From CAUZFZ01 sp963579025 (GTDB lineage Bacteria; Planctomycetota; Planctomycetia; Planctomycetales; Planctomycetaceae): DNA of 64,000 nucleotides. The stretch is taken from NCBI GenBank assembly GCA_963579025.1, contig CAUZFZ010000027.1:16811-80810 (forward strand), given 5' to 3'. The stretch's first letter is position 1. Each line of letters begins with the position of its first letter. A program made the translations under genes and the position numbers. The notes below the pieces were generated by a model, which made no database searches, was not told the origin of the DNA, and saw only the letters and a list, made by a program, of their open reading frames with translations. Shown here in pieces: positions 15,935 to 23,853 of the stretch.

Positions 15935-17628
15935 GACTCTCCGAAACGTCTCAGGGCGCGGCGGGCGGAATCGAGTTGCTGTTCGGTGAACTCCCGATCC
16001 TGAGGTGTATAACGGGCTTCTTCGTAGAGTCGGGCCAGAGTCTGGACCGCTTCGCTTTTCTCCGGACTGACGCGTGCGAGAACAATTGCGGCTCGGCGAT
16101 GCGTCCACCACTCGTGCAGTGCTTCCGGACATCTGGCTGCCAGAGCATGAAAAGCCTGCACGACATCTCCACGATCGCGGAGGTGTCGCGGAATCTCCGG
16201 CAGTCTAGCTCGAACTGCCTGCCGATTGAGCGCTTCACGATTGCGATACAAACAGATCCCTGTCGTCAGAATGAGGCTCATCAGGACGAGTGCGATCAGC
16301 GGAAATGAACTGCCCGAGTCACTGTCGGCGGCGGAGGCAAGACGGTGCCCCCCGGAATTGCCGGCGTCGGAAATGTCGACCACCCAGTCGTTGGCCGAAT
16401 CCGTCATTCGTCCAATCCCGCCAAAGAAGTCAGAGTCCGACGACGAAGTATCGTGCCGGGATTGAAAACGTTCCCTTTCACGGTTCTGCAGAAACTCATC
16501 CGTTCGCCCGGCCAGATCGCGAGCCGTCTCTTCAATGGCCCTCGCCAGCGCGGATCGAACTCCGGCATTTGATTGATCCGTTGCCCCGGACGTCTCTTCC
16601 TCGATGTTCGTGCTGCGACTTTGGGCCCGTTGGGCAATGCGTCCCAGTTTCTGCCACACGTCAACTTCTGGTTCCTCAGGCTCCGGCGCATCCTGACGCA
16701 GCCCGGTATCCGCTGGCTGTGGACGGCCGGTCGCTTGCTGTTGTTGATCGTCAGAAGGCTCCCAGAACCAGGGCTCGCGTTCTGGATTCTGTGAACCCGG
16801 CTGAGTGCCCGGCGTCGAACGCGGTTCAGGTCCTCGGTTCGGGGTCCGACCTGGACTGCCGCCGGGGTTCGACCCTGCCGGCCCCGTGAACCTTCCAAGT
16901 CCCTCGATCATTCTGACAAGCTCGGCAATGCGTTGCTTTTGCGTCTCGGGATCAATCGCCTCTGGTCCGGTCGTCATTGTGCGTCCGGACGAACTGCCCG
17001 GCTGCGTCGTCGGTGTACCGCCGGGAGTGGGGTTGGGAATCTCGCGGGGTTCTTGACCAGGTCCGGACGGCGGTCGTCCCGGCTGCGGCGACGGGGGTGC
17101 AGTGCCCGCTTGGTTGGATTCCATCCACTGGCGGACCATGTCGTCGAACGGCTGCCCGGTCGATCGTGACAACCGCTCGATCATCGCCTGGAAATCCGGG
17201 TCCGACGGGTCGATGCCCCCGAACGCATCTGGGTCTCCGGGCCGAACAGGGCCGGTTCCTGGTTCTGTCGAGGGCGGCAGGGATTCGCGTAACTGCTGCG
17301 TCAGCATCTGCTGAAGGGCCTGCTGCACTCGTGGGTCCGCGATTCCAGGATTTGTCCCGGAGGCCGATCCTCCCGCCTCAGTCAGCATCCGCAGACGCGT
17401 CAGTAGCTGAGCCTGGGACTGCAGGTCCGCGAGGCCGTGGCCGCTGCTGTTCAGCAGACGGTGTGACGACCGGTCGGTCTGCGCCTGAACCGCGTCCATG
17501 TGTGACGCTGTTGCAAGCGTCAGCCCGATCATCAGCACGCGGCCGGCAGCAGATGCCACACAGTGGGAAAACCGGGTCAACATGGACGCCGGGCCTTTCG
17601 GTCCGTCGGAATTATGGATATGGGACAC
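15931..17628 (-). CDS. DUF4129 domain-containing protein with long Pro/Gly-rich region
   Basis: The start is a GTG at 17628 with AGGAG about 6 nt upstream; the ATG at 17583 has no good ribosome-binding site but would also begin a signal peptide. The 565-aa product has a signal sequence (VLMIGLTLATASHMDAVQAQ), then about 250 residues rich in Pro, Gly, Ser, Thr and Gln that look disordered. A membrane segment lies near residue 445 (LIALVLMSLILTTGICLY). A C-terminal DUF4129 domain follows, with TLARLYEEARYTPQDREFTE. It is the first gene of the MoxR operon. DUF4129 is usually the membrane-linked member of such clusters. Confidence 0.87.
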   Translation of the reverse strand: MSHIHNSDGPKGPASMLTRFSHCVASAAGRVLMIGLTLATASHMDAVQAQTDRSSHRLLNSSGHGLADLQSQAQLLTRLRMLTEAGGSASGTNPGIADPRVQQALQQMLTQQLRESLPPSTEPGTGPVRPGDPDAFGGIDPSDPDFQAMIERLSRSTGQPFDDMVRQWMESNQAGTAPPSPQPGRPPSGPGQEPREIPNPTPGGTPTTQPGSSSGRTMTTGPEAIDPETQKQRIAELVRMIEGLGRFTGPAGSNPGGSPGRTPNRGPEPRSTPGTQPGSQNPEREPWFWEPSDDQQQQATGRPQPADTGLRQDAPEPEEPEVDVWQKLGRIAQRAQSRSTNIEEETSGATDQSNAGVRSALARAIEETARDLAGRTDEFLQNRERERFQSRHDTSSSDSDFFGGIGRMTDSANDWVVDISDAGNSGGHRLASAADSDSGSSFPLIALVLMSLILTTGICLYRNREALNRQAVRARLPEIPRHLRDRGDVVQAFHALAARCPEALHEWWTHRRAAIVLARVSPEKSEAVQTLARLYEEARYTPQDREFTEQQLDSARRALRRFGES

Positions 17629-17791
17629 GGCGTCTCCTGCGTGTGTGCAACAGATTCACAGAGAATGATGTCGCGAGACCAATAGCGGCGCCAAGGCGGC
17701 GACTGAGACGGGCACTCAGTTTCTGCCAGTTTCAGTAGTTCCAACTTTGGCTGTCCGCGAAAAGGGTGGCTGGGGTCGAGCGCTGTATGAA

Positions 17792-17835
17792 CCGGACACA
17801 TGGGTAACAGTCGTTCGGACACATGGGTAACGGTC
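17792..17835. repeat. two tandem copies of a CGGACACATGGGTAAC motif
   Basis: CGGACACATGGGTAACAGTC and the same sequence with one base changed stand 23 bp apart. The motif resembles an insertion-sequence end, but no transposase lies beside it, so it is probably a remnant. Confidence 0.4.
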
Positions 17836-17889
17836 ACGGGCTTGGCTCAGGCTAACTGCCAGGACGGCCAGAGTGACTGCTTTACCGAT

Positions 17890-18003
17890 TCAACGCCGTT
17901 CGGTGGGTGAGTGCATCGCGATGAGGGCCAGTACGAGCGTCGTCAGAACGACCGTGCTGATGATCACTGCCTCGTCGCTGCCTTTCTGTCGGTTGCTTCG
18001 CAT
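17890..18003 (-). CDS. possible small membrane protein, 37 aa
   Basis: ATG at 18003; the product MRSNRQKGSDEAVIISTVVL... has a basic N-terminus and one hydrophobic helix (about residues 13-30). There is no clear ribosome-binding site. It lies 62 bp downstream of the zinc-ribbon membrane gene on the same strand. Not recognised, and it could be a chance frame. The rest of 17629-18065 holds the repeat above and no other gene that I can support. Confidence 0.3.
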   Translation of the reverse strand: MRSNRQKGSDEAVIISTVVLTTLVLALIAMHSPTERR

Positions 18004-18065
18004 GTTGCTGTACTTTGCGCAGAGTCTGTTGATTCCGATTTCTTGAACAGCCGGAAGCGGGATTC

Positions 18066-18392
18066 TCAGTTGGCTGCATAAGACCAGCCGCAGCTCGGGC
18101 ACTGAGTGTCTTCCTCCCGCATCGGTGTTCCACACTCGAGACAGGTCAGGCTCGATTCGGAGTCCGACCGGAAAGTCGCCGTCTGTATGTTGCCCATCTG
18201 GTTTCTCGGGCGTGCAAACAACCACACGATGGCGCCCAGGATTCCTGTGATGGAGAGCAGGATTGTCCAGCAGAGTTTGTCCGACGGACTCACGAACTCG
18301 CTCTCGTGACGGCCCATGAGGTCCGCGACCGCAAGGCCCCAGACGATGATCGCCGGAGCGACAATCAGAATCAGCATGATGGTCGTATCCAT
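18066..18392 (-). CDS. small membrane protein with PLDc_N-like helices and a zinc ribbon
   Basis: A 108-aa protein with two membrane helices (about residues 4-23 and 42-60) separated by a short polar loop, the layout of phospholipase-D nuclease N-terminal (PLDc_N) proteins: DKLCWTILLSITGILGAIVWLFARPR. The C-terminal 35 residues form a zinc ribbon, CLECGTPMREEDTQCPSCGW (two CxxC pairs). A GAGG ribosome-binding site stands 7 nt before the ATG. It follows the small open frame at 18402-18596 by 9 nt, which suggests co-transcription. Confidence 0.75.
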   Translation of the reverse strand: MDTTIMLILIVAPAIIVWGLAVADLMGRHESEFVSPSDKLCWTILLSITGILGAIVWLFARPRNQMGNIQTATFRSDSESSLTCLECGTPMREEDTQCPSCGWSYAAN

Positions 18393-18401
18393 GAAGGGTC
18401 C

Positions 18402-18596
18402 TCATGTTAATTCTCGTCGCGCGGTTCCGGCTTCTGCGTTCGACGTGTTGGCTTCGCGCGAGTCGTTCCGTTGTTTCACTCGCGCCATCCGTTGTTCCAT
18501 GAGGTCGCGTTTGTGCGCATCGATCTCAGCTTGAATCGTTCGCCACTCGCTTTTGTCGCCCATCCGTCGCAGCGCTGCAATTGCGGCGACACGCAT
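18402..18596 (-). CDS. small open frame with HEAT-like sequence, perhaps a gene remnant
   Basis: A 64-aa frame beginning MRVAAIAALRRMGDKSEW. The first residues read like the end of a HEAT-repeat helix, and the rest is a charged helix (EIDAHKRDLMEQRMARVKQR). The frame is open for another 15 residues upstream of the ATG (SYNYDPGHR...) up to a stop near 18643, so the ATG is in the middle of recognisable sequence. This suggests the 3' remnant of a longer HEAT-repeat gene. The downstream membrane gene starts 9 nt after its stop. Confidence 0.4.
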   Translation of the reverse strand: MRVAAIAALRRMGDKSEWRTIQAEIDAHKRDLMEQRMARVKQRNDSREANTSNAEAGTARRELT

Positions 18597-18693
18597 TCGG
18601 TGACCGGGATCGTAATTGTATGACGGATTTGCTTCCGACGATTACAGAAGAAATGCTGACTCGCGGAAAGCGAAGTGGGCTGGCTGCGGTGGG

Positions 18694-19702
18694 TCAGCCG
18701 GGGGTTGCCGGGCCTTTTTTGACCGGAGTGCCGACGGGGGGCGCAACCACAGCTGGATCGTCGAGCAAGCGCCGCAGCAGTGAGTCGTAGCCATCGTTCG
18801 TGGCGACGTGGTAGTGGTTGACCTGCTTGATCCATTTGAGAATCTGATCCACGTCAGCACTCTCAAAGATAATCGGAATGAATTTTTCGTTGGTCATACC
18901 AGCTTCATAGAGGTCGTTCAGAATGAGAACACTTTCGAATCGGCCTCCGGAGCGTTTGGGTGCCTGGGCTTTCTCGGCATAGTGTTTCGTCGAGACGACG
19001 AGAACGAAGTCGGCCACTTCGATCTCTTCGTGTATCCATATCGGCCAGCCTTCGGACGGATTCTGGATGTACTGATCAATGTAAGTTTCGACGCCATCAC
19101 CACGCAGCCGATCGGACAGTTCGAGGACGCGCTTGGCGTGGTTGTCGGAATCGTGGGTGTAACTGATGAAGACTCGTGGCGAAGTTGAAGCGGTGATTGC
19201 ATCTCTCTCGCTCTGAATGGAGGTCGATGTGAAAGAGGCCGGAGCCGCAGTCGCGGGCGATTTTGAGGCCGGATGCGAGGGCGGTGCGGGCGCTCTTCAG
19301 GCCCGCAGGGTCGGCAACATACCAGCCCAGGGCATCGCCCTGGGAAACGGTATCGTGTTCGTCATCCGCCGCCCTGAAAGGGCGAGACAAAGGATCGCCA
19401 GTCGATTTATTTCGCCCTTTCAGGGCTTTCGCGTCATTGTCTTCCGGAGACCCAGGGCGTTGCCCTGGGCTGGTATGTTTGGCCCTTTCAGGGCCGGCGG
19501 AGCGGGCCAGTGCGTGCTGGGCTTCGACCAGGTAGGACCAGCAGAGGACTTCCTTCGCGTCGCGGGCCAGCGCCCAGTCCCGCGCCGAGGTCCACAGGTC
19601 GGCGGAAGACGAGAACCTGGAACACTCGAACGACAACGACGAGAGCACGAGTTGGCATTCGTCTGCTGACTCGCGAGAATCGACGAGCCGGGGCGTGCGC
19701 AA
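18694..19702 (-). pseudogene. decayed TPR/SEFIR-domain gene, interrupted by a palindromic repeat
   Basis: Two overlapping minus-strand frames together make one broken gene. The 5' frame (19702 to about 19200) has TPR-like sequence (LALARDAKEVLCWSYLVEAQHALA and GLKIARDCGSGLFHIDL), typical of TPR proteins of planctomycetes and cyanobacteria. The 3' frame contains a SEFIR domain: RVFISYTHDSDNHAKRVLEL, then IDQYIQNPSEGWPIWIHEEI, VADFVLVVSTKHYAE and SLLRRLLDDPAVVAPP, ending at 18694. The SEFIR frame is open from a TGA near 19295 but has no ATG, GTG or TTG before the domain begins, so it cannot be translated alone in the normal way; a deletion or frameshift near 19200 is the likely cause. SEFIR domains are TIR-like signalling domains found in bacterial NTPase/TPR defence-type proteins. 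The 5' frame also carries an inserted repeat at 19296-19500. Confidence 0.65.
19296..19500. repeat. palindromic double-hairpin repeat element
   Basis: The 28-bp arm at 19317-19344 and its inverted copy at 19451-19478 differ at one position. Inside them, GCCCTGAAAGGGCGA (19371-19385) is perfectly inverted at 19412-19426, and each arm has its own short palindrome (GCCCTGAAAGGGC; CCCTTTCAGGG). The whole can fold into a long cruciform. It sits inside the TPR frame and leaves that frame open, translating as an Ala/Gly/Pro-rich insert (SPGQRPGSPEDNDAKALKGR). Nothing in it encodes a transposase. Confidence 0.75.
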
Positions 19703-19739
19703 TGGGCATGCAGTCGGGGAGTAGGATTAAGAATAAGCG

Positions 19740-21353
19740 TCAGGATGGTCGTTCGTCTGCCAGCGGCAAAAATCGCCGGACAACTTCGCGGCTGGCACGG
19801 AGTCCATCCACTGCGGCGCTGATGATCCCGCCAGCGTATCCTGCGCCTTCTCCAACTGGGTAAAGCCCCACGAATCCCGGGACTTCAAACGTCTTCCGAT
19901 CTCGTGGAATGCGGACGGGTGAACTCCCACGCATTTCCGGACCAACCAGGGTGGCGTTCTTCAGAAAGTTGCCTCGCCAGCGACTATCCATCACCGGCAG
20001 ACCATGCCGTATTGCCTCAATGACAACGACCGGCAGTACGCTCCGCAGGTCGGCGGGCACCGTGCCTCGTATGTAGGATGATGGCAGTCGCTCGTCTGCC
20101 GGCGGAGTCTGTTGCTGCAGGAATGTGGCCGCCGTCTGAATCGGTGCGTGGTAGTCTCCGCGACCCAGTTGGAACGCCGCCGCTTCAAACTGCCGCTGCA
20201 GTTCGACACCGGCCAGCGGGTGATCGCTGCCGAATTCACCAGGCTGGAGCGTGACCATCAACCCGCTGTTTCCGAATTCTGAGTCATGGCGTGAGTTACT
20301 CATGCCGTTGGTACAGAAGTGCCCGCTTTCCGAGACACTGGGAATAACCAGCCCGCCGGCACACATGCAAAACGAGTAAACGTCGCGCTGTGCCTTCGCC
20401 GTCAGCGTGTAATCCGCCGCTCCCAGAATCGACTCGTATTCGGGCTTCCCATACTTCTGCTGATTGATCTGCTCCTGAGGTTGTTCAATCCGCAGGCCCA
20501 GTTGAAACGCTTTTGGTTCGAACGGGACACCGCTCTCAAACAGCATCTGGTACGTGTCACGAGCACTGTGTCCGATTCCCAGAATGACCACTCCAGTCGG
20601 GATCAGGCCACTGGAAGTCTGCACGCCTCGGACCCGTCCGTCGTCCATATCGAGGCCTTCGAGCATGCACTCGAATCGATACTCGCCGCCGAGTTCCTCG
20701 ATCCGACGACGGATGTTCCGCACAACCAGGGGCAACCGGTTGCTCCCCAAGTGTGCCCGAGTTTCATACCGCACTGATGGGCAGCCACTCGTTTCCGCGA
20801 ATCGTTCAAGGACCCAGTCGATGTCCGGTCCGGTCAGTCGACAGGTCAGTTTTCCGTCGCTGAACGTGCCCGCTCCGCCTTCGCCGAACAGGTAGTTGTT
20901 CTGCGGCTCGAATGGCTGGCCGCTGTCGAACCGGCGAATCGCAGGCACGCGGTCTTTAACTGGAAAGCCGCGTTCGATGATCAGCGGCCGATACCCCTTT
21001 TGCGCCAGATAATACCCGGCCAGTAGACCAGCCGGTCCGGAACCGACAATCACTGGCCGATGCTCGAGAGCAGTCGAACCCGGATCGGGATCGTCAAACG
21101 TCTCGCGTTGCCATTCCGCAGTTTCCGGTGGTGGATCGCGGAGCAATCTCCGCCGGACGTCGTCATCGACTTCTACCGAAACCGAATAGACGAACCGCAG
21201 TTTGGAGCGGGAGCGCGCATCCAGGCTCTTCCGGAGAATCCTCCAGTGCCGGATGTCTGACGAGTCGACATTCAGCCGGCGCGCAATCGACGAAACCAGC
21301 TCACTTTCCGGCAATTCCACCGGCACTCTTAGATTGGCGATTCGAATTGGCAT
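19740..21353 (-). CDS. FAD-dependent dehydrogenase (COG2509-like)
   Basis: The ATG at 21353 (MPIRIANLRVPVE) is preferred over a TTG 9 bp upstream. The 537-aa product has an N-terminal alpha/beta region (about residues 1-95) and then a Rossmann-type FAD-binding motif, PVIVGSGPAGLLAGYYLAQKG. Further motifs are GEGGAGTFSDGKLTCR and, near the C-terminus, GLYPVGEGAGYAGGIISAAVDG. This is the architecture of uncharacterised FAD-dependent dehydrogenases found across bacteria, cytoplasmic and of unknown substrate. Its length fits the family. It is a single gene; the neighbour upstream diverges. Confidence 0.92.
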   Translation of the reverse strand: MPIRIANLRVPVELPESELVSSIARRLNVDSSDIRHWRILRKSLDARSRSKLRFVYSVSVEVDDDVRRRLLRDPPPETAEWQRETFDDPDPGSTALEHRPVIVGSGPAGLLAGYYLAQKGYRPLIIERGFPVKDRVPAIRRFDSGQPFEPQNNYLFGEGGAGTFSDGKLTCRLTGPDIDWVLERFAETSGCPSVRYETRAHLGSNRLPLVVRNIRRRIEELGGEYRFECMLEGLDMDDGRVRGVQTSSGLIPTGVVILGIGHSARDTYQMLFESGVPFEPKAFQLGLRIEQPQEQINQQKYGKPEYESILGAADYTLTAKAQRDVYSFCMCAGGLVIPSVSESGHFCTNGMSNSRHDSEFGNSGLMVTLQPGEFGSDHPLAGVELQRQFEAAAFQLGRGDYHAPIQTAATFLQQQTPPADERLPSSYIRGTVPADLRSVLPVVVIEAIRHGLPVMDSRWRGNFLKNATLVGPEMRGSSPVRIPRDRKTFEVPGFVGLYPVGEGAGYAGGIISAAVDGLRASREVVRRFLPLADERPS

Positions 21354-21537
21354 AGATCGCAATGGTTATAGACGGGAAGCGGAGCGTTCTACACGGCTGC
21401 TCCGGTGAGGAAAAGTTTGACGACTGTTCCCGCCCTGAGGCGGACGCTGAGTTGGCTCACTGCAATGCCTGAGTCAGCCGATATCCGAGGGTGGCAGTTA
21501 TCGCACGGATCCTTCGTTGGACGGCCAGGAGGCCGAA

Positions 21538-22278
21538 ATGCGCACACTTCTCCTCATCACCCTCGCTTTCTCGGCCACCGGTTGTTCGTGGCTGCGTTGT
21601 CGGTTGCCGTTTGGTGGTCGACGCCAGAACTTGAACGTGACTTCCTGCGAGCGGAAGGGCAACGAGCTGCACGTCACCGTTCAGCAGCCGTGCGGTCCAC
21701 AGCCGTGCGGTCCGCAAGCGGCCTGCCTGCCAGGCAATCCGTGCGGCAATATCATTCCCGGAACGACGTCCCGAGTTCTGAGCGGTCCCAGTTGTCGGGC
21801 CCTGACCATGGACTGGGCTCATATTCCGATCCCGATCGTCAAAGTTCAGCGACTTCCCGTCTGTCAGCAGGTCATGGTTCCCGGTTGCGCTCAGCAAGTC
21901 CAGGTCTTGCCCGGCTACGCGCCTGTCATTCAACAGAAGTCGCCCGAACAGCCGGTTCCAGCGCCAGTATCAAACGGAAATACCGACACGGCACGTGCGG
22001 CGGAAATGGAAAACCGGGCGCGACAGCTTGAAGATCAGGTCAACCAGCTACGTGACGTCCTGAACCGTCAACAGACCGGCGCGTCCTACCGCGGAACGCC
22101 CTCTCCGGGGGAGGTGCCGATCCTTCCGCCGCCGCAGCGTTGGGGCCCAGAAGACGGAGTGCCGACGTTCACGCAATCACCGATCGAGCAACTGTCCGGT
22201 TCGTCAAAGCCTCGGTCGGCGGGTATCGAACAATGGCCCTACAGCCCGCAGAATCCTCACCGCCGCGCTATCAGGTGA
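21538..22278 (+). CDS. putative lipoprotein, Pro/Gln-rich
   Basis: The ATG at 21538 has AGGAGG 5 nt upstream and starts a lipoprotein signal (MRTLLLITLAFSATGC) with the lipobox Cys at residue 16, so the protein is probably anchored in a membrane. The 246-aa product has a PCGPQPCGPQ duplication, several Cys residues, a short predicted coiled coil near residues 150-180 (AEMENRARQLEDQVNQLRD) and a disordered Pro-rich tail. No family was recognised. It converges on the metallopeptidase gene with a 5-bp gap, and its terminator lies inside that gene. Confidence 0.8.
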   Translation: MRTLLLITLAFSATGCSWLRCRLPFGGRRQNLNVTSCERKGNELHVTVQQPCGPQPCGPQAACLPGNPCGNIIPGTTSRVLSGPSCRALTMDWAHIPIPIVKVQRLPVCQQVMVPGCAQQVQVLPGYAPVIQQKSPEQPVPAPVSNGNTDTARAAEMENRARQLEDQVNQLRDVLNRQQTGASYRGTPSPGEVPILPPPQRWGPEDGVPTFTQSPIEQLSGSSKPRSAGIEQWPYSPQNPHRRAIR

Positions 22279-22281
22279 CCC

Positions 22282-22308
22282 CGTCACGGCGTCCGTGACG
22301 TTTTCTTT
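22282..22308 (+). terminator. Rho-independent terminator of the lipoprotein gene
   Basis: Perfect 8-bp stem CGTCACGG/CCGTGACG with a 3-nt loop, then TTTTCTTT. It overlaps the last codons of the convergent metallopeptidase gene, so it is encoded within the coding sequence of the opposite strand. Confidence 0.65.
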
Positions 22309-23564
22309 GGGTTCGTCAGCGGCTTGCCTTTGCCCGCGAATTTGATGCGGAACGACAGCTTGCCATCGTTCTCTTCGTTGATGTCCTTCCACGGCTCATT
22401 CAGACGCAGAACAAGCTGACCGTCGGCCGGCGCTTTCCATGTGCCGTAAACACCCAGCTCGAACGGCTTGCCGACCAGCTCGTACGACTCGTCGTCGAAC
22501 AGCATCCCGATCAGTCGACCTTTGCCATCCTCGTGGCCATCGGCATCGACCAGCTCGGAATCCTCGCCGACCTTCCACTCGCCGGTCGCACTGTATTCGT
22601 ACTCAGTGCCGGCCTTGACCAGACAGCGCGAGGGTTGCCAGCCGCCTTTGGCCTTAATCACGGCAGCGACGGACGATGTCGTTCGCGGATGCCGAAACTT
22701 CGCCTTCCAGTCCCAGAACACCAGGTCGGCCCGGTATCCGATATCAAAGTGCTGCAGGAAGAACTTGTATTCAAAGGAGATTTCCTGCGCCATGCTGCCA
22801 TAGGTGCTTTCGAACGAAATCCGTTGTCCGGTCAAAAGACCCAGCCCCAGCGGGCGAAACCGCTGTCGATAGTTCGGATTATTCGCCAGCAGGTGGCATA
22901 AAGCCCACCGCCATGCGTAATTCTGCCACGAGTCGCCAGTCACTTCCTGGGAATTGACAATGTTGTTGAGCGACTTCGGCGGCGAGTCGTGAATGTACTT
23001 CACGATGACACGGTGACAGTTGACCGCCGGATCGTCCGGCTTCCAGTACTGCCCCATCTCGGCCATACCCTCTGAGTACCACAGTGGCCCGGTCGTTCCG
23101 AACGTCTGGCCACAATACGCATGCACGGCTTCATGCTGCGGAGTACCACGGTCCGCGACTGCATAGACGATCGACCTGGCGTCGAACCGGTTCCCGCGAG
23201 TGACTCGCGTGGTAGCGGTAACGCCGGCCTGATTCTGAATGCTGGCCAGCCCGGCAGGAGACAAAACGCCCGGCGGCCAGTTCTTCAGGTCCTTGACTAC
23301 GAAGCACTCAATGATCTTCTGATTCGGCCGGCCCCAGTAAGCCGAAATCAGCTTGAGCATGTTCTCCAGCCGATCGACTAACTCCTCCGCATCTTTGTCG
23401 TTCAGGTCCGTGTGAAGCAGGAAGTTTCGCGACCGGACGTCCCTCGGAGAAACAGAATTCGGCTGCGGTTTCTCTTCATCAGCGGCAACACTGAAGACGC
23501 AGATATCGCCCAGCAGAACCAGTCCGCACAGGCCAGCAGCAAGTACGCGATTCAGAGATATCAC
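22284..23564 (-). CDS. secreted HExxH metallopeptidase (peptidase MA-like) with C-terminal lectin-like domain
   Basis: A GTG at 23564 with GGAG upstream starts a signal peptide (VLAAGLCGLVLLGDICVFSVAA). The 426-aa product has the zinc motif HEAVH at 144-148 and a downstream Glu pair in WYSEGMAEMGQYW (Glu165/Glu169), the layout of gluzincins of the peptidase MA (DUF1570-like) type found in planctomycetes. The C-terminal third (from about residue 318: VKAGTEYEYSATGEWKVG, then GTWKAPADGQLVLRLNE) resembles the PA-IL/LecA-type calcium- and sugar-binding fold. A role as a secreted protease held on polysaccharide is inferred; the target is unknown. Confidence 0.82.
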   Translation of the reverse strand: MISLNRVLAAGLCGLVLLGDICVFSVAADEEKPQPNSVSPRDVRSRNFLLHTDLNDKDAEELVDRLENMLKLISAYWGRPNQKIIECFVVKDLKNWPPGVLSPAGLASIQNQAGVTATTRVTRGNRFDARSIVYAVADRGTPQHEAVHAYCGQTFGTTGPLWYSEGMAEMGQYWKPDDPAVNCHRVIVKYIHDSPPKSLNNIVNSQEVTGDSWQNYAWRWALCHLLANNPNYRQRFRPLGLGLLTGQRISFESTYGSMAQEISFEYKFFLQHFDIGYRADLVFWDWKAKFRHPRTTSSVAAVIKAKGGWQPSRCLVKAGTEYEYSATGEWKVGEDSELVDADGHEDGKGRLIGMLFDDESYELVGKPFELGVYGTWKAPADGQLVLRLNEPWKDINEENDGKLSFRIKFAGKGKPLTNPKKTSRTP

Positions 23565-23682
23565 AACCCGGCTCCGAAGAATGTTGAAGGCAGCATTTCA
23601 CCGATGCACCAGGATACACCCCGTGGGGCGATTTCGCGCTCTCAGGCCAATTCGGACTCGTTCCCGATCAGTGTGTGCGGCG

Positions 23683-23814
23683 TTGATTGATGAGTGTCGA
23701 TTGATGAGTGTTGAGTTTCGAAGTGAATGTGGCGGTGGGACTTGAACGATCCCGACGATGAACAGTCCTGACACTTCGCACATCACAAATTATCACTCGA
23801 CAATCATCAATCAA
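23683..23814. repeat. inverted-repeat element, copy A
   Basis: The ends TTGATTGATGAGTGTCGA (23683-23700) and its near-perfect inverse at 23797-23814 (one mismatch) flank 96 bp of non-coding DNA. The left end is followed by a partial second copy of itself (TTGATGAGTGTTGA). Shared blocks (GCGAAGTGTCAGGAC and TTTCGAAGTGAA) show it is related to the element at 60598-60890. It fills the space between the serC and metallopeptidase genes. Confidence 0.65.
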
Positions 23815-23853
23815 ATTTGACGGTCGTGAGGAGTCCAACCTGCGGATTTCCGA

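Noticed and set aside
19097..19202. Minus-strand frame with MQSPLQLRHESSS as the start of the SEFIR gene
   Set aside because: The ATG is in another frame than the SEFIR domain; it would need a frameshift before RVFISYTH.
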